This document shows positions 42,953-51,102 of a DNA stretch of 53,247 nucleotides, piece after piece. Position 1 is the first letter of the stretch; every line of letters begins with the position of its first letter. The translations under genes were made by a program, and so were the position numbers. The notes beneath the pieces were generated by a model, which was not told where the DNA came from, ran no database searches, and saw nothing but the letters and a program-made list of their open reading frames with translations. Source of the stretch: Marinobacter sp. (GTDB lineage Bacteria > Pseudomonadota > Gammaproteobacteria > Pseudomonadales > Oleiphilaceae). Where the stretch lies: positions 1 through 53,247 of the forward strand of contig NZ_JACUUB010000011.1 of assembly GCF_014859525.1 (NCBI RefSeq), read 5' to 3'.

Positions 42953-43186
42953 TCAGCGCAGCAGGTAGGGAATGTTGACGGTAACGGCGTCGGTAGGGCA
43001 GTCCGCCTCGCAGGGCATGCAGTACCAGCACTCGTCGTATTTCATGTGGGCTTTGCCGGTCTCCTCGTTAATCCAGAGCACGTCCAGCGGGCACACGTCG
43101 ATGCACACGGTGCACCCTTTATCGGCAATGCATTTGTCCTCGTCGACAATGACGGGAACGCTTGAATGATGATTTGCGATGGGCAT
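42953..43186 (-). CDS. AprB-like 2[4Fe-4S] ferredoxin
   Basis: A 77-residue ferredoxin. Cys19, 25, 28 and 32 (CIADKGCTVCIDVCP) and Cys53, 56, 59 and 63 (ECWYCMPCEADCP) should bind two [4Fe-4S] clusters. The long first spacing and the ECWxC motif resemble AprB, the beta subunit of adenylylsulfate reductase, although AprB is about twice as long. The adjacent larger gene (67-bp gap) encodes an AprA-like flavoprotein, so they likely form one complex. Confidence 0.85.
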   Translation of the reverse strand: MPIANHHSSVPVIVDEDKCIADKGCTVCIDVCPLDVLWINEETGKAHMKYDECWYCMPCEADCPTDAVTVNIPYLLR

Positions 43187-43253
43187 GTGGGTGTTCCTCT
43201 TTCGTCACGAAATCAGTTGCGTGCGCGCAGGCCATCCTGAGCGCACAGTGGTG

Positions 43254-44987
43254 TCACTCGTTGGCCGCTTTCTGAACCCGCATCTTGCGATAGGCGTCTT
43301 TCTCTTCACCCAGAGACACCAGATAGTCCGCTACCGGTCGTTTGCCGTGGGCCATCTGGCCGTTCTCATCCTTGAACAGGCGGCTGTGGTAGAACCATTC
43401 GCTGTCGTCCTGATCCGGGTAGTCCACCCGATAGTGGTAGAGGCCCCAGCGGGATTCAGTCCGGTAGAGCGATGCCCGGGCCGCCATCTCGGCGCAGTCG
43501 ATGATGGACTGCACTTCCATGGCCCTGAGCAGTTCGTGGGGGTCGCGGGCACACAGCTGGGGCAGGTCTTCCCGCACAGCCAGAATGCGCTCCAGGCCGA
43601 TCTCCATTTTCTTGGTGACTTTCGGCGGCTGCAGATAGTCGTTCACCAGACGGCGCACTTTGTATTCCATCTGCTCCGGGGGAATGCCGTCGGCCCGTTT
43701 CATGGGTGCCTGGATGCGTTCCAGCTCGTTGATGATGAACCCTTCGTCGAGCTGGGGTTCGCTGCGTGATTTGGCGAACGCCACGGCGCTTTCGCCGCAG
43801 ATCTGGCCATACACGAAAGCGCCCAGCATGTAATTGTGGGCCACGCTGGCCATGTCGCCGGCACAGTAAAGGCCCGGAACGGTGGTGGCGCCGGTTTCGT
43901 CGGTCCATACACCCGAGGCAGAATGCCCGGAACAGAAGCCGATTTCGGAAATGTGCATCTCCACCATGCGTTCCCGGTAGTTCACGTCCCGGCCTTCGTG
44001 GAAGCGGCCGCGGGTGGGGCGTTCGTTGGTGTGCAGGACGGTTTCGATTTCCTGGATGGTTTCTTCCGCCAGGTGATCCAGCTTGAGAAACACTGGACCA
44101 GTGCCGGACTCCAGTTCCTTGAAGAACTCCAGCATCATCTGGCCCGACCAGTAGTCGCATTCGATAAAACGCTCGCCATAGGCGTTGGCGGTAAAGCCGC
44201 CGAGCGGGCCGGTAACGTAAGCGCAGGCCGGGCCGTTGTAGTCTTTCAGCAGCGGGTTGACCTGGAAGCACTCCAGGTTGGCCAGATCCGCGCCGGCGTG
44301 GTAGGCCATGGCGTGACCGTCACCGTTGTTGGCGGGGTTCTCATAGGTTCCAAACAGGTAGCCGGACGTTGGCAGCCCGATGCGGCCAGCCGCGCCGGTG
44401 GCCATGATCACTGCCTTGGCGCGGATGATGATGGGCTCGGCAGTACGGGTATTAACCCCGATCATGCCGGCGATGTTACCGTCCGGGTCCTTCAGCAAGC
44501 GGGTGGCCGTGTAGCGGTTTTCAATCTCTACCCGGTTACGGCGCAGGCGGCGATAGAGAATTTTTTTGACGTTGTGGCCTTCCGGCATCGGCAGCACGTA
44601 GGTGCCCAGGTGATGCACCTTTTTCATGTCGTAGTCGCCGGTTTCATCCTTCTGGAAATGCACACCCCAGGAGTCCAGCTTTTCGATCATCGGGAACGAG
44701 CGGGTGGCGTAGGCCATCAGCGCCGGCTGATGCACGATACCGTCGTTGGCGATGGTGATTTCCTTAACGTACTGCTCAGGTGTGGCGTGGCCTGGGACAA
44801 CGGCGTTGTTCAGGCCGTCCATGCCCATGGAAATCGCGCCGGAGCGCTTTACGTTGGCTTTCTCCAGTAGTATGACCCTCAGGTTTGGGTCCTGTTCCTT
44901 GGCGGTGACGGCCGCCATCGGGCCGGCGGTGCCGCCGCCAATCACAAGAACGTCGGTGTCGATCACAGGGATGTCGTTAATCTTCAT
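43254..44987 (-). CDS. AprA-like fumarate reductase/succinate dehydrogenase-family flavoprotein
   Basis: A 577-residue FAD protein. The dinucleotide motif VLVIGGGTAGPMAA, the EKANVKRSGAISMGMDGLN stretch and the FAD-binding C-terminal part (GLYCAGDMASVAHNYMLGA) place it in the SdhA/FrdA/AprA superfamily. The KRSGA and long capping domain look closest to adenylylsulfate reductase AprA, but it is shorter than the usual 630-660 residues and true AMP/sulfite-site residues could not be verified. The reaction is therefore unknown; sulfite-APS chemistry is one hypothesis. GGAGC precedes the ATG. It follows the GntR gene by 9 bp. Confidence 0.82.
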   Translation of the reverse strand: MKINDIPVIDTDVLVIGGGTAGPMAAVTAKEQDPNLRVILLEKANVKRSGAISMGMDGLNNAVVPGHATPEQYVKEITIANDGIVHQPALMAYATRSFPMIEKLDSWGVHFQKDETGDYDMKKVHHLGTYVLPMPEGHNVKKILYRRLRRNRVEIENRYTATRLLKDPDGNIAGMIGVNTRTAEPIIIRAKAVIMATGAAGRIGLPTSGYLFGTYENPANNGDGHAMAYHAGADLANLECFQVNPLLKDYNGPACAYVTGPLGGFTANAYGERFIECDYWSGQMMLEFFKELESGTGPVFLKLDHLAEETIQEIETVLHTNERPTRGRFHEGRDVNYRERMVEMHISEIGFCSGHSASGVWTDETGATTVPGLYCAGDMASVAHNYMLGAFVYGQICGESAVAFAKSRSEPQLDEGFIINELERIQAPMKRADGIPPEQMEYKVRRLVNDYLQPPKVTKKMEIGLERILAVREDLPQLCARDPHELLRAMEVQSIIDCAEMAARASLYRTESRWGLYHYRVDYPDQDDSEWFYHSRLFKDENGQMAHGKRPVADYLVSLGEEKDAYRKMRVQKAANE

Positions 44988-44996
44988 GGTGCGCTC

Positions 44997-45740
44997 CTAT
45001 TTCCGGTCAATCCGGAACTGGTACTTGAATGAATCGCCGCGATAGCAGAGATATTCGAAATCGATGGGACGGCCGTCCCGGTTATGGGTCAGGCGTTCAA
45101 CCCTGAGAATGGCTTCTCCGGTTTTGAGGTTGAGGTACTGCTGGGCTTCGTCGTCAGCGAGGATGGCGTCGAGGCTGATGTCGGCGCCGCCCAGCGGAAT
45201 GCCGAACAGGTTTTCCAGCATGGGGAAGATGTCGCCGGACAGGTCCAGGCCGAACATGCGTCGCCCTATGTCCATGGGGAAGTAGCTGTTCTCGATGCAC
45301 ACTGGAGAGCGGTTAAGATATCTGACCCGCTTCACCTCAATGGCGTCTTCGCCGGGCTGAAGATCCAGCGCTGCCACCACCGCTTTAGGTGCCTTCAGTT
45401 GCTGGATGCTGAGCACCCGCGCCGACGCCTCATAGCCCTGAGCCGCCATGGCTTCGCCAAAGCCCTCCAGGCGTTGAACGTTCTGAACCGCTTTGGGCTT
45501 GCTCACGAAGGTGCCTTTGCCCTGAGCACTGAACACCAGACCCTCGTTGTGCAGGTCCCGAAGCGCCTGGCGGATGGTGATCCGGCTGACGCCGAAAACC
45601 CCCATCATCTCGTTCTCTGACGGCAGACGTTCATGCACTTGATAGGTGCCATCGAGGATCTCGCGCCGCAGGCGGTCCCGAATCTGCACATACAGCGGCA
45701 GTGGTGAATGCTCGGCCATTGGATGTATCCCCTGGTTCAT
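44997..45740 (-). CDS. GntR/HutC-family regulator with UTRA domain
   Basis: A 247-residue repressor with an N-terminal winged helix (YVQIRDRLRREILDGTYQ, SENEMMGVFGVSRITIRQAL) and a C-terminal UTRA ligand-binding domain (about residues 95-240). HutC-type regulators usually repress their own operon until a small ligand binds. The candidate operator is the 18-bp element 16 bp before its start and again before the binding-protein gene. GGGAGGG supports the start at 45740; a second ATG (45719) also has a ribosome-binding site. Confidence 0.9.
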   Translation of the reverse strand: MNQGIHPMAEHSPLPLYVQIRDRLRREILDGTYQVHERLPSENEMMGVFGVSRITIRQALRDLHNEGLVFSAQGKGTFVSKPKAVQNVQRLEGFGEAMAAQGYEASARVLSIQQLKAPKAVVAALDLQPGEDAIEVKRVRYLNRSPVCIENSYFPMDIGRRMFGLDLSGDIFPMLENLFGIPLGGADISLDAILADDEAQQYLNLKTGEAILRVERLTHNRDGRPIDFEYLCYRGDSFKYQFRIDRK

Positions 45741-45755
45741 CGCTCACCCTCCCGG

Positions 45756-45773
45756 TTGTTATGACAGGTCATG
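45756..45773. promoter_or_regulatory. Candidate GntR operator before the regulator gene
   Basis: TTGTTATGACAGGTCATG, identical at 15 of 18 positions to the element at 49081. The core TTGT-N4-ACA is near-palindromic, as expected of a HutC-type site. It lies in the 72-bp gap between the ATPase and GntR genes. Confidence 0.6.
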
Positions 45774-45812
45774 GCGAGTGCTGGCGAAGTCATGCTCGGG
45801 ATGCTCATGGCT

Positions 45813-46691
45813 TTACCCCGCCTTGTTCTGTTGCTGGAAAGCATTCAGGGTTTCCTGACGAATCAGGTCCAGGCACTGGCGTTTCAGCGCCATGAATTCC
45901 GGACTGGTCAGTAAGGACTGTTCGCGGGGGCGGGGTAGTTTCACGTCAATGTCTGCAATGATCCGTCCGGGGCTGGCGCTCATCACCACAATCCGGTCAG
46001 ACAGGAACACCGCCTCGTCTATGTCATGGGTGACAAACACCACGGTGTTGCGGAACTCCCGCCAGATATCCAGCAGATTCTCCTGCATCATGACGCGGGT
46101 TTGGGCATCCAGAGCGCCGAAGGGCTCGTCCATCAGCAGCACGCTGGGGTAGTTGGCCAGAGCCCGCGCAATGCCGACTCGCTGCTGCATACCGCCCGAC
46201 AGGGTGTTGGGATAGGCATTTTCAAATGCTGCCAGGCCTACCAGAGAGAGGAAGGTTCGCGCAACACTGTTGGCCTCATTCTGGCCGACGCCAGCCATCA
46301 GCGGACCAAACGCAACGTTCTCTTTCACGGTTTTCCAGGGGAACAGGGAATGCTGTTGGAACACCATGCCGCGATCGGGGCCCGGCTCGGTCACCGCCTC
46401 ACCATCAATCGTGACCTCGCCGCTGCTGGGGGGTACGAAGCCGGCAATGCTGTTCATCAGGGTGGATTTGCCGCAACCGGACGGTCCGAGCAGGCAGATG
46501 AATTCGCCAGGGCGGACTGCAAGGTTGGCATTCTTCACAGCAACATGAGGACCGTTTGCGGTATCGAACACGATGTCGACATCGCGTACTGAAATTCGGC
46601 CACGTTCGGCGCCTGGTTTACCGGATTTTGCTCGGGTCCGGCTGTGGTCGAGTACGGCAAGGCGGTTGTCGTTCATCAGGGTCTCGTTCAT
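45813..46691 (-). CDS. Sulfonate/nitrate/taurine-type ABC transporter ATPase
   Basis: A 292-residue ATPase with Walker A GPSGCGKST, signature LSGGMQQRV and Walker B VLLMDEP, plus the FQQHSLFPWKTVKENVAFGP stretch usual for SsuB/TauB/NrtD proteins. It powers import through the next permease. ATG 46691 overlaps the permease stop by 4 bp and was chosen over the upstream frame start at 46715. Confidence 0.92.
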   Translation of the reverse strand: MNETLMNDNRLAVLDHSRTRAKSGKPGAERGRISVRDVDIVFDTANGPHVAVKNANLAVRPGEFICLLGPSGCGKSTLMNSIAGFVPPSSGEVTIDGEAVTEPGPDRGMVFQQHSLFPWKTVKENVAFGPLMAGVGQNEANSVARTFLSLVGLAAFENAYPNTLSGGMQQRVGIARALANYPSVLLMDEPFGALDAQTRVMMQENLLDIWREFRNTVVFVTHDIDEAVFLSDRIVVMSASPGRIIADIDVKLPRPREQSLLTSPEFMALKRQCLDLIRQETLNAFQQQNKAG

Positions 46692-47632
46692 GACCGGCCT
46701 CCTCTGGCTTGCCACTTCAGAAGAGGGCTACAGCCTTTGCGAACCAGCAAGGTGCACAAGGTGCCGAGGCCGCCGATGGTCAGCATGCCGATGATGATTT
46801 GCGGGTACTGAATCAGCGTGTAGGAATTCCAGGTGTAATAGCCGATGCCGTATTGACCGCTGATGATTTCGCCAGCCAGCAGCGAGAACCAGGCCACGCC
46901 CATGCCGATGGCAAGTCCGGCGACGATGGAGGGCATGGCACCTGGCAGAACGACATGCCACAGAATGGCGGTGCGGCTTGCGCCCAGGCTTCGTGCGGCG
47001 CGAACCAGCAGGCCATTGGTTTGCTCAACACCGTGCACGGTATTGAGAATGACCGGGAAAAGAGCGCCCAGAAAGGTAATGAACACGATGCTGGACTGCT
47101 CCGTTGGCAGCATCAGAATCGCCAGTGGAATCCACGCTACCGCAGGGATTGGGCGCAGCAGTTCGATATAGGGCAGGATGATGTCTTCTGCCCAGCGCGA
47201 GCGCCCCATGGCGACACCAATTACCACACCCAATACCACGGCCATAACGTAGGCAATGGCCACCCGCTCAAGGCTATGAAGTATGTGTAGATAGAATTCC
47301 TGGCCGGCCAGTTCTGCGCCGAGAGCCGCGCCCACCACGGAGGGAGCCGGGATGTTCTCGAAATTGACGTAGAAGCTGAAACCGTTGTCCGATGCCAGTT
47401 CCCAGAGCAGAACAGCGGCGACCAGTGCCATGATTCTTACCAGGTAACGAGGGCCCGATGTCCTGAACCAGATCATGACTGGTGTGCGGGACTGAACCTG
47501 CGACTTCTCTTCTGGTGGTGACAATTCCGCTGAGACACAGGCATCTGGCGTGGCTTCGGTGCCAGAGGGTTTCGCCGATGTATCCACAAGTGCCTCAGCT
47601 GTTCGTATTGCAGCATTACTTTGGCTATCCAT
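46688..47632 (-). CDS. Sulfonate/nitrate/taurine-type ABC transporter permease
   Basis: A 314-residue inner-membrane permease of the SsuC/TauC family with about six helices and the EAA-like loop (RAARSLGASRTAILWHVVLPGAMPSI). ATG 47632 has GGGGAG 8 nt upstream and was preferred to the frame start at 47683. The long hydrophilic N-terminus (about 60 residues, MDSQSNAAIRTAEAL) is unusual for this family. The substrate is undetermined. Confidence 0.9.
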   Translation of the reverse strand: MDSQSNAAIRTAEALVDTSAKPSGTEATPDACVSAELSPPEEKSQVQSRTPVMIWFRTSGPRYLVRIMALVAAVLLWELASDNGFSFYVNFENIPAPSVVGAALGAELAGQEFYLHILHSLERVAIAYVMAVVLGVVIGVAMGRSRWAEDIILPYIELLRPIPAVAWIPLAILMLPTEQSSIVFITFLGALFPVILNTVHGVEQTNGLLVRAARSLGASRTAILWHVVLPGAMPSIVAGLAIGMGVAWFSLLAGEIISGQYGIGYYTWNSYTLIQYPQIIIGMLTIGGLGTLCTLLVRKGCSPLLKWQARGGRS

Positions 47633-47692
47633 TATCTTTACTCCCCAGATCGGATGCTGTGCGGGTGCTGATGACACCCGCACAGGGGCGGA

Positions 47693-49054
47693 TCAGTAGG
47701 CCTTGGCCAAGGCACTCTCCGGCTTTACCGGGGTGCCGCCGTAGTTGGCTATATGCTTTTCAGAATCGGCTTTCTTGAGAAAGGCCACCACTTCACCGTC
47801 GTCACCGCGAACCAGATAGGCCGCTTTGCCGAACAGCTTCAGGCCAGTCAGGTTGTCGTAAACGTAGGTGGCATAGATGGGAGTGTCGGCGCTATCCGCC
47901 GCCGCGAGCATGTCGGCTACGCTCTCGAAGGTCACAATGCCCTTGTCCGAAAACCAGATTTCAGCGGGCTTCAGGGCCGGGTTATTGGGTTGGGTATCGA
48001 CCACGGAACTGACCAACGCGTCGTAATCCAGATCCATGGCCTGATAGGCGGCGCGCAGGTAGGTGTCATCTACCCAGCGGTCGAAATCCAGATCAGGCAC
48101 GCCAACTTCCCGTTTCAGCAGGTCCAGATCGTACTTCATGGCCTCTATCCATTCAGGTTTGATGCTGGCCTCAGCGGTGGTGATTCCGCCCTCACTGAAG
48201 TAGAGGTAGAGCACTTCCTTCTCGACGCCGGTCCATTCAGACACCTTCACCGCCGCTTCCATGGGGTTTTCCTGGATCCATTTCTGAGCTTCGAGCGTTG
48301 CTTTCAGAACGCCCTCGACCACTTCCGGATACTGTTTGGCATAACGTTCACGGACAACAATGCCGTGGAAGGTGGGGATGCCAGCTTCGCTACCATCGTA
48401 AATTTTGCGACCTGTGCCCCGGAATTCCATGATTTCGGACCATGGACAGAAATCTGCATGGGCATCAATGCGCCCGGCCTGAATGTTGGCCACGCCAACC
48501 GCCGGGCTTTGATTCACGATCTGGACCTTGCCACTCAGACCTGCCTCACTCAGTGCCTTGAGTGTCATACCCCAGGCCGCGCTGCCCACCGGAACAGAGA
48601 GGGCCTTGCCTTCAAGGTCTGCCAGGCTTTGGACGCTGGAGTTGATGGGCACCACGATGCCGTTGCCAGTACCTCGGAGGTTGTAGCCGGTAAGTCCAAT
48701 AAAGCGGGTTTCTTGCCGGCCGGTTTCCTGAAACTTGGCGCCGTTCACGATCAGGGGGTAATCCCCCATGACGCCGAACTCCAGTTTGTTGGCCAGCATC
48801 TGGTTGGTAATAGGTGGGCCAGAATCGTAGTCGCGGAATACGATGTCGTACTTAACGTTTTCGTATCTGCCTGTGGTGGGTAAGTGTTTCTTCAGCAGGT
48901 CGAGTTTTTCCAGCACAATGCCGCCAGACACGGTGTTGGTGACCATGCTTTGATGGCCGATACCGACCCGGATGGTTTCTGCGGAAACCGTGCCGGCAAA
49001 CAATGCCAGCGAACCGCAGAGTGTGATTGTTGCCAGGGTGCTTGAGCTTTTCAT
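47693..49054 (-). CDS. SsuA/TauA-like ABC solute-binding protein with NosL-like C-terminal domain
   Basis: A 453-residue periplasmic protein with a signal peptide (ALFAGTVSA/ET). The first 350 residues are an NMT1/SsuA-type binding fold (TNQMLANKLEFGVMGDYPLI; GRIDAHADFCPWSEIM). The last 95 residues (47696-47980) look like a NosL domain: AEIWFSDKGIVTFESVADML, then YATYVYDN, AAYLVRG and VAFLKKADSEKHIANYGG. NosL is a copper carrier for nitrous oxide reductase; the copper-binding Met motif is not seen here. Most SsuA relatives end near residue 320. ATG 49054 has GGAAGG upstream. Confidence 0.8.
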   Translation of the reverse strand: MKSSSTLATITLCGSLALFAGTVSAETIRVGIGHQSMVTNTVSGGIVLEKLDLLKKHLPTTGRYENVKYDIVFRDYDSGPPITNQMLANKLEFGVMGDYPLIVNGAKFQETGRQETRFIGLTGYNLRGTGNGIVVPINSSVQSLADLEGKALSVPVGSAAWGMTLKALSEAGLSGKVQIVNQSPAVGVANIQAGRIDAHADFCPWSEIMEFRGTGRKIYDGSEAGIPTFHGIVVRERYAKQYPEVVEGVLKATLEAQKWIQENPMEAAVKVSEWTGVEKEVLYLYFSEGGITTAEASIKPEWIEAMKYDLDLLKREVGVPDLDFDRWVDDTYLRAAYQAMDLDYDALVSSVVDTQPNNPALKPAEIWFSDKGIVTFESVADMLAAADSADTPIYATYVYDNLTGLKLFGKAAYLVRGDDGEVVAFLKKADSEKHIANYGGTPVKPESALAKAY

Positions 49055-49408
49055 CGTCTTCACCTTCCTGTGTGGTTCACTTGTACTAACAGGTCATGAT
49101 CCCTGCTGTAGGTGTTGCACCTGCCGTGCCAGAAGCCGAATGAGATAAACAAGCCGGTTGTTTTTATTGAAATTTAAAAATTCCCTTGGCGAAGGACGGG
49201 GAGTGAACGCCAGGCGACAGTGCGCCCGCGTTTGGTGCGAAGGGGTCGTGGCCGTGCCAGGACGGCGCAACGTAAATTCGTGTCGCTATAACAAGTAATG
49301 CAAGTTAAGGAGATACCTGACCGGCGGTGGGGATTTTTGTGAATTGGCGTGTAATGGTTTTAACTGAAGGTGTGAGCTGAATACTCAAGAATTCTCCAAG
49401 GAGAGTCC
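49055..49408. other. Divergent intergenic region
   Basis: 354 bp between the solute-binding-protein gene and the HAD gene. Besides the GntR-type site it holds a short palindrome AGGTG-TTG-CACCT (49110-49122) and AAACAA-gccgg-TTGTTT (49147-49163), followed by an AT-rich stretch suited to a promoter. No gene or small RNA was recognised. Confidence 0.5.
49081..49098. promoter_or_regulatory. Candidate GntR operator before the ABC transporter operon
   Basis: TTGTACTAACAGGTCATG, 27 bp upstream of the solute-binding-protein start; its 15/18 match to the site before the GntR gene suggests one regulator for both. Confidence 0.6.
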
Positions 49409-51097
49409 ATGACCACATTGAACGAAGGCATCCAGCCCCCCTCCGTCCTGATCTTTGACTGGCACGGTACTCTGGTGGACACCCACGATGCCATGTTCAG
49501 TGCCATGGAAGACATGCTGCCGCAACTGGAAGATCTTGGGTTAGTGGATGAACTGTTGCCTGAGGAAGCGTGTCGCACCGAAGACGATGCCCGGCTGGTG
49601 CGTTACATCCGTATCTTCCGGCGTCTGCACCCGCGGATTCTGGCAGAGCGGCGGGTGTCCAGGACGGATATCTTCAATGCAATCTTTGGCGACAACAAGG
49701 CAGCTAAGCTGATTGCCCATAAGGCCTACAACTCGGCTTATCGAAAATATTTTGGTCGGGTGAAGCCCTTCCAGCCGGGCGCGTATGAGTACCTGTGCGC
49801 GCTGAAAGCGATGGGTATCAAGCTCGCGGTCTCCACGAACCGTAACCGGGAATTTCTCGACAAGGAGCTGCAAACGGTGGATGAGGGCCGCTGGCATCAT
49901 TTGTTCGATGCGACGGTGTGTGCCGATGATGTTACCGAGTACAAACCGGACCCTCAGGTGATTCTTAAGGCTCTGGAAAAACTGGTGCTGCCGGCGGATG
50001 CCCGGGCCTGGTATGTCGGTGACAGTTATGTGGACATGCTTACGGCTCACAGTGCCGGTGTCTCTGGAGTGTTCTACAACGGCGCCTGCTGGGAACCGGA
50101 GCGCGTTTCAAGCTGGTTTACCTCAAGAGACGCACCAGTGGCAGTGCTGGACAGTTTTGAGGATCTGATGGACCTGTTGGCGTTGCTTGAGCGTGAACAG
50201 CCAGACGTCTTTACGGCCAGCCCCGCTGAAGTGCGCCCGAAACCTTTCCCGCCACCTGAGCGGCCAGAGCCGCGCATTGAGCCAGACTGGCACCCGGCGG
50301 TGGTCAAGTTGATTCGCCCGGCCGTGGTGTTGTTCGACTGGCATGCCACCTTGGTGGACACCCTGGACGCCATGTACCACGCGGTGGACGATATGCTGCC
50401 CGATTTCCACACGCTGGGGCTGATGAACCGGATGGTGGCGCAGGAAGACAGCAAAACCCCGGAAGACGCACGCCTGGTGGCCTATGTGCGCGAATTCGCC
50501 AGGCTGCATCCGAAGGTCAAAGCAGACAGGAAGATCTCCCGCACGGATATTTTTGAGGTGCTGTTTGGCGATGATCAGGAGGCCAAGCAGATTGCCCACA
50601 AAGCCTTTAATCATCACTACCGGAACCATTACGGTACGGTGAAAGCGTTTGAGCCAAAAGTGCGGGAGGTGCTGGAAGGGCTTCGACGACTGGGCATGCA
50701 GGTGGGAGTGATCACCAACCGGGATCGCGAATTTTTCGAGCACGAACTGGCAGCGGTAGAGGAGACTGGCTGGACGCATTTGTTCGATGTGGATGTCTGC
50801 GGTGATGATACCCCGCTCAGAAAACCGCACCCAGACCAGTTACTGCTGGCGGTGCAGAAACTGGATTACCCGCCAGACCCGAGCGTGTGGTACGTGGGCG
50901 ACTCTACCACGGATGTCATCGCTGCCAAGCGTGCCGGCATGACCTCGGTGTTCTTCAACGGGGCGCAGTGGGATCTGCCCTGGCTGAACCGTATTTTTCC
51001 GGGCACCCACAAACATCCGGACAAACCGGATGTTGTGGTGAATGATTTTTCCGAGTTCTGGGCCTTGGTGCTGGCCTGTGAGTTGGGCCCGGCCTGA
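49409..51097 (+). CDS. Tandem HAD-superfamily protein (two HAD domains)
   Basis: A 562-residue protein made of two similar HAD domains (residues about 12-265 and 300-555) joined by a Pro-rich linker (RPKPFPPPERPEPRIEP). Each keeps the nucleophile Asp (Asp17, Asp310), the Thr/Asn motif (STNRN, ITNRD), the Lys (EYKPDP, LRKPHP) and the acidic VGDS motif. The second Asp of DxD is His in both (DWHGT, Asp17/His19; DWHAT, Asp310/His312). That Asp is the acid/base of ordinary HAD phosphatases, so the reaction may differ. Each domain has a cap insertion. CCAAGGAG precedes the ATG. Substrate unknown. Confidence 0.85.
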   Translation: MTTLNEGIQPPSVLIFDWHGTLVDTHDAMFSAMEDMLPQLEDLGLVDELLPEEACRTEDDARLVRYIRIFRRLHPRILAERRVSRTDIFNAIFGDNKAAKLIAHKAYNSAYRKYFGRVKPFQPGAYEYLCALKAMGIKLAVSTNRNREFLDKELQTVDEGRWHHLFDATVCADDVTEYKPDPQVILKALEKLVLPADARAWYVGDSYVDMLTAHSAGVSGVFYNGACWEPERVSSWFTSRDAPVAVLDSFEDLMDLLALLEREQPDVFTASPAEVRPKPFPPPERPEPRIEPDWHPAVVKLIRPAVVLFDWHATLVDTLDAMYHAVDDMLPDFHTLGLMNRMVAQEDSKTPEDARLVAYVREFARLHPKVKADRKISRTDIFEVLFGDDQEAKQIAHKAFNHHYRNHYGTVKAFEPKVREVLEGLRRLGMQVGVITNRDREFFEHELAAVEETGWTHLFDVDVCGDDTPLRKPHPDQLLLAVQKLDYPPDPSVWYVGDSTTDVIAAKRAGMTSVFFNGAQWDLPWLNRIFPGTHKHPDKPDVVVNDFSEFWALVLACELGPA

Positions 51098-51102
51098 GCG
51101 TG

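Noticed and set aside
43254..44987. Calling the flavoprotein true adenylylsulfate reductase AprA
   Set aside because: It is shorter, its ferredoxin partner is half the length of AprB, and there is no ATP sulfurylase or Qmo gene; only AprA-like is supportable.
49367..49382. CTGAA repeats before the HAD gene
   Set aside because: Spacing is 8 instead of 6 bases, so it does not fit the copper operator.
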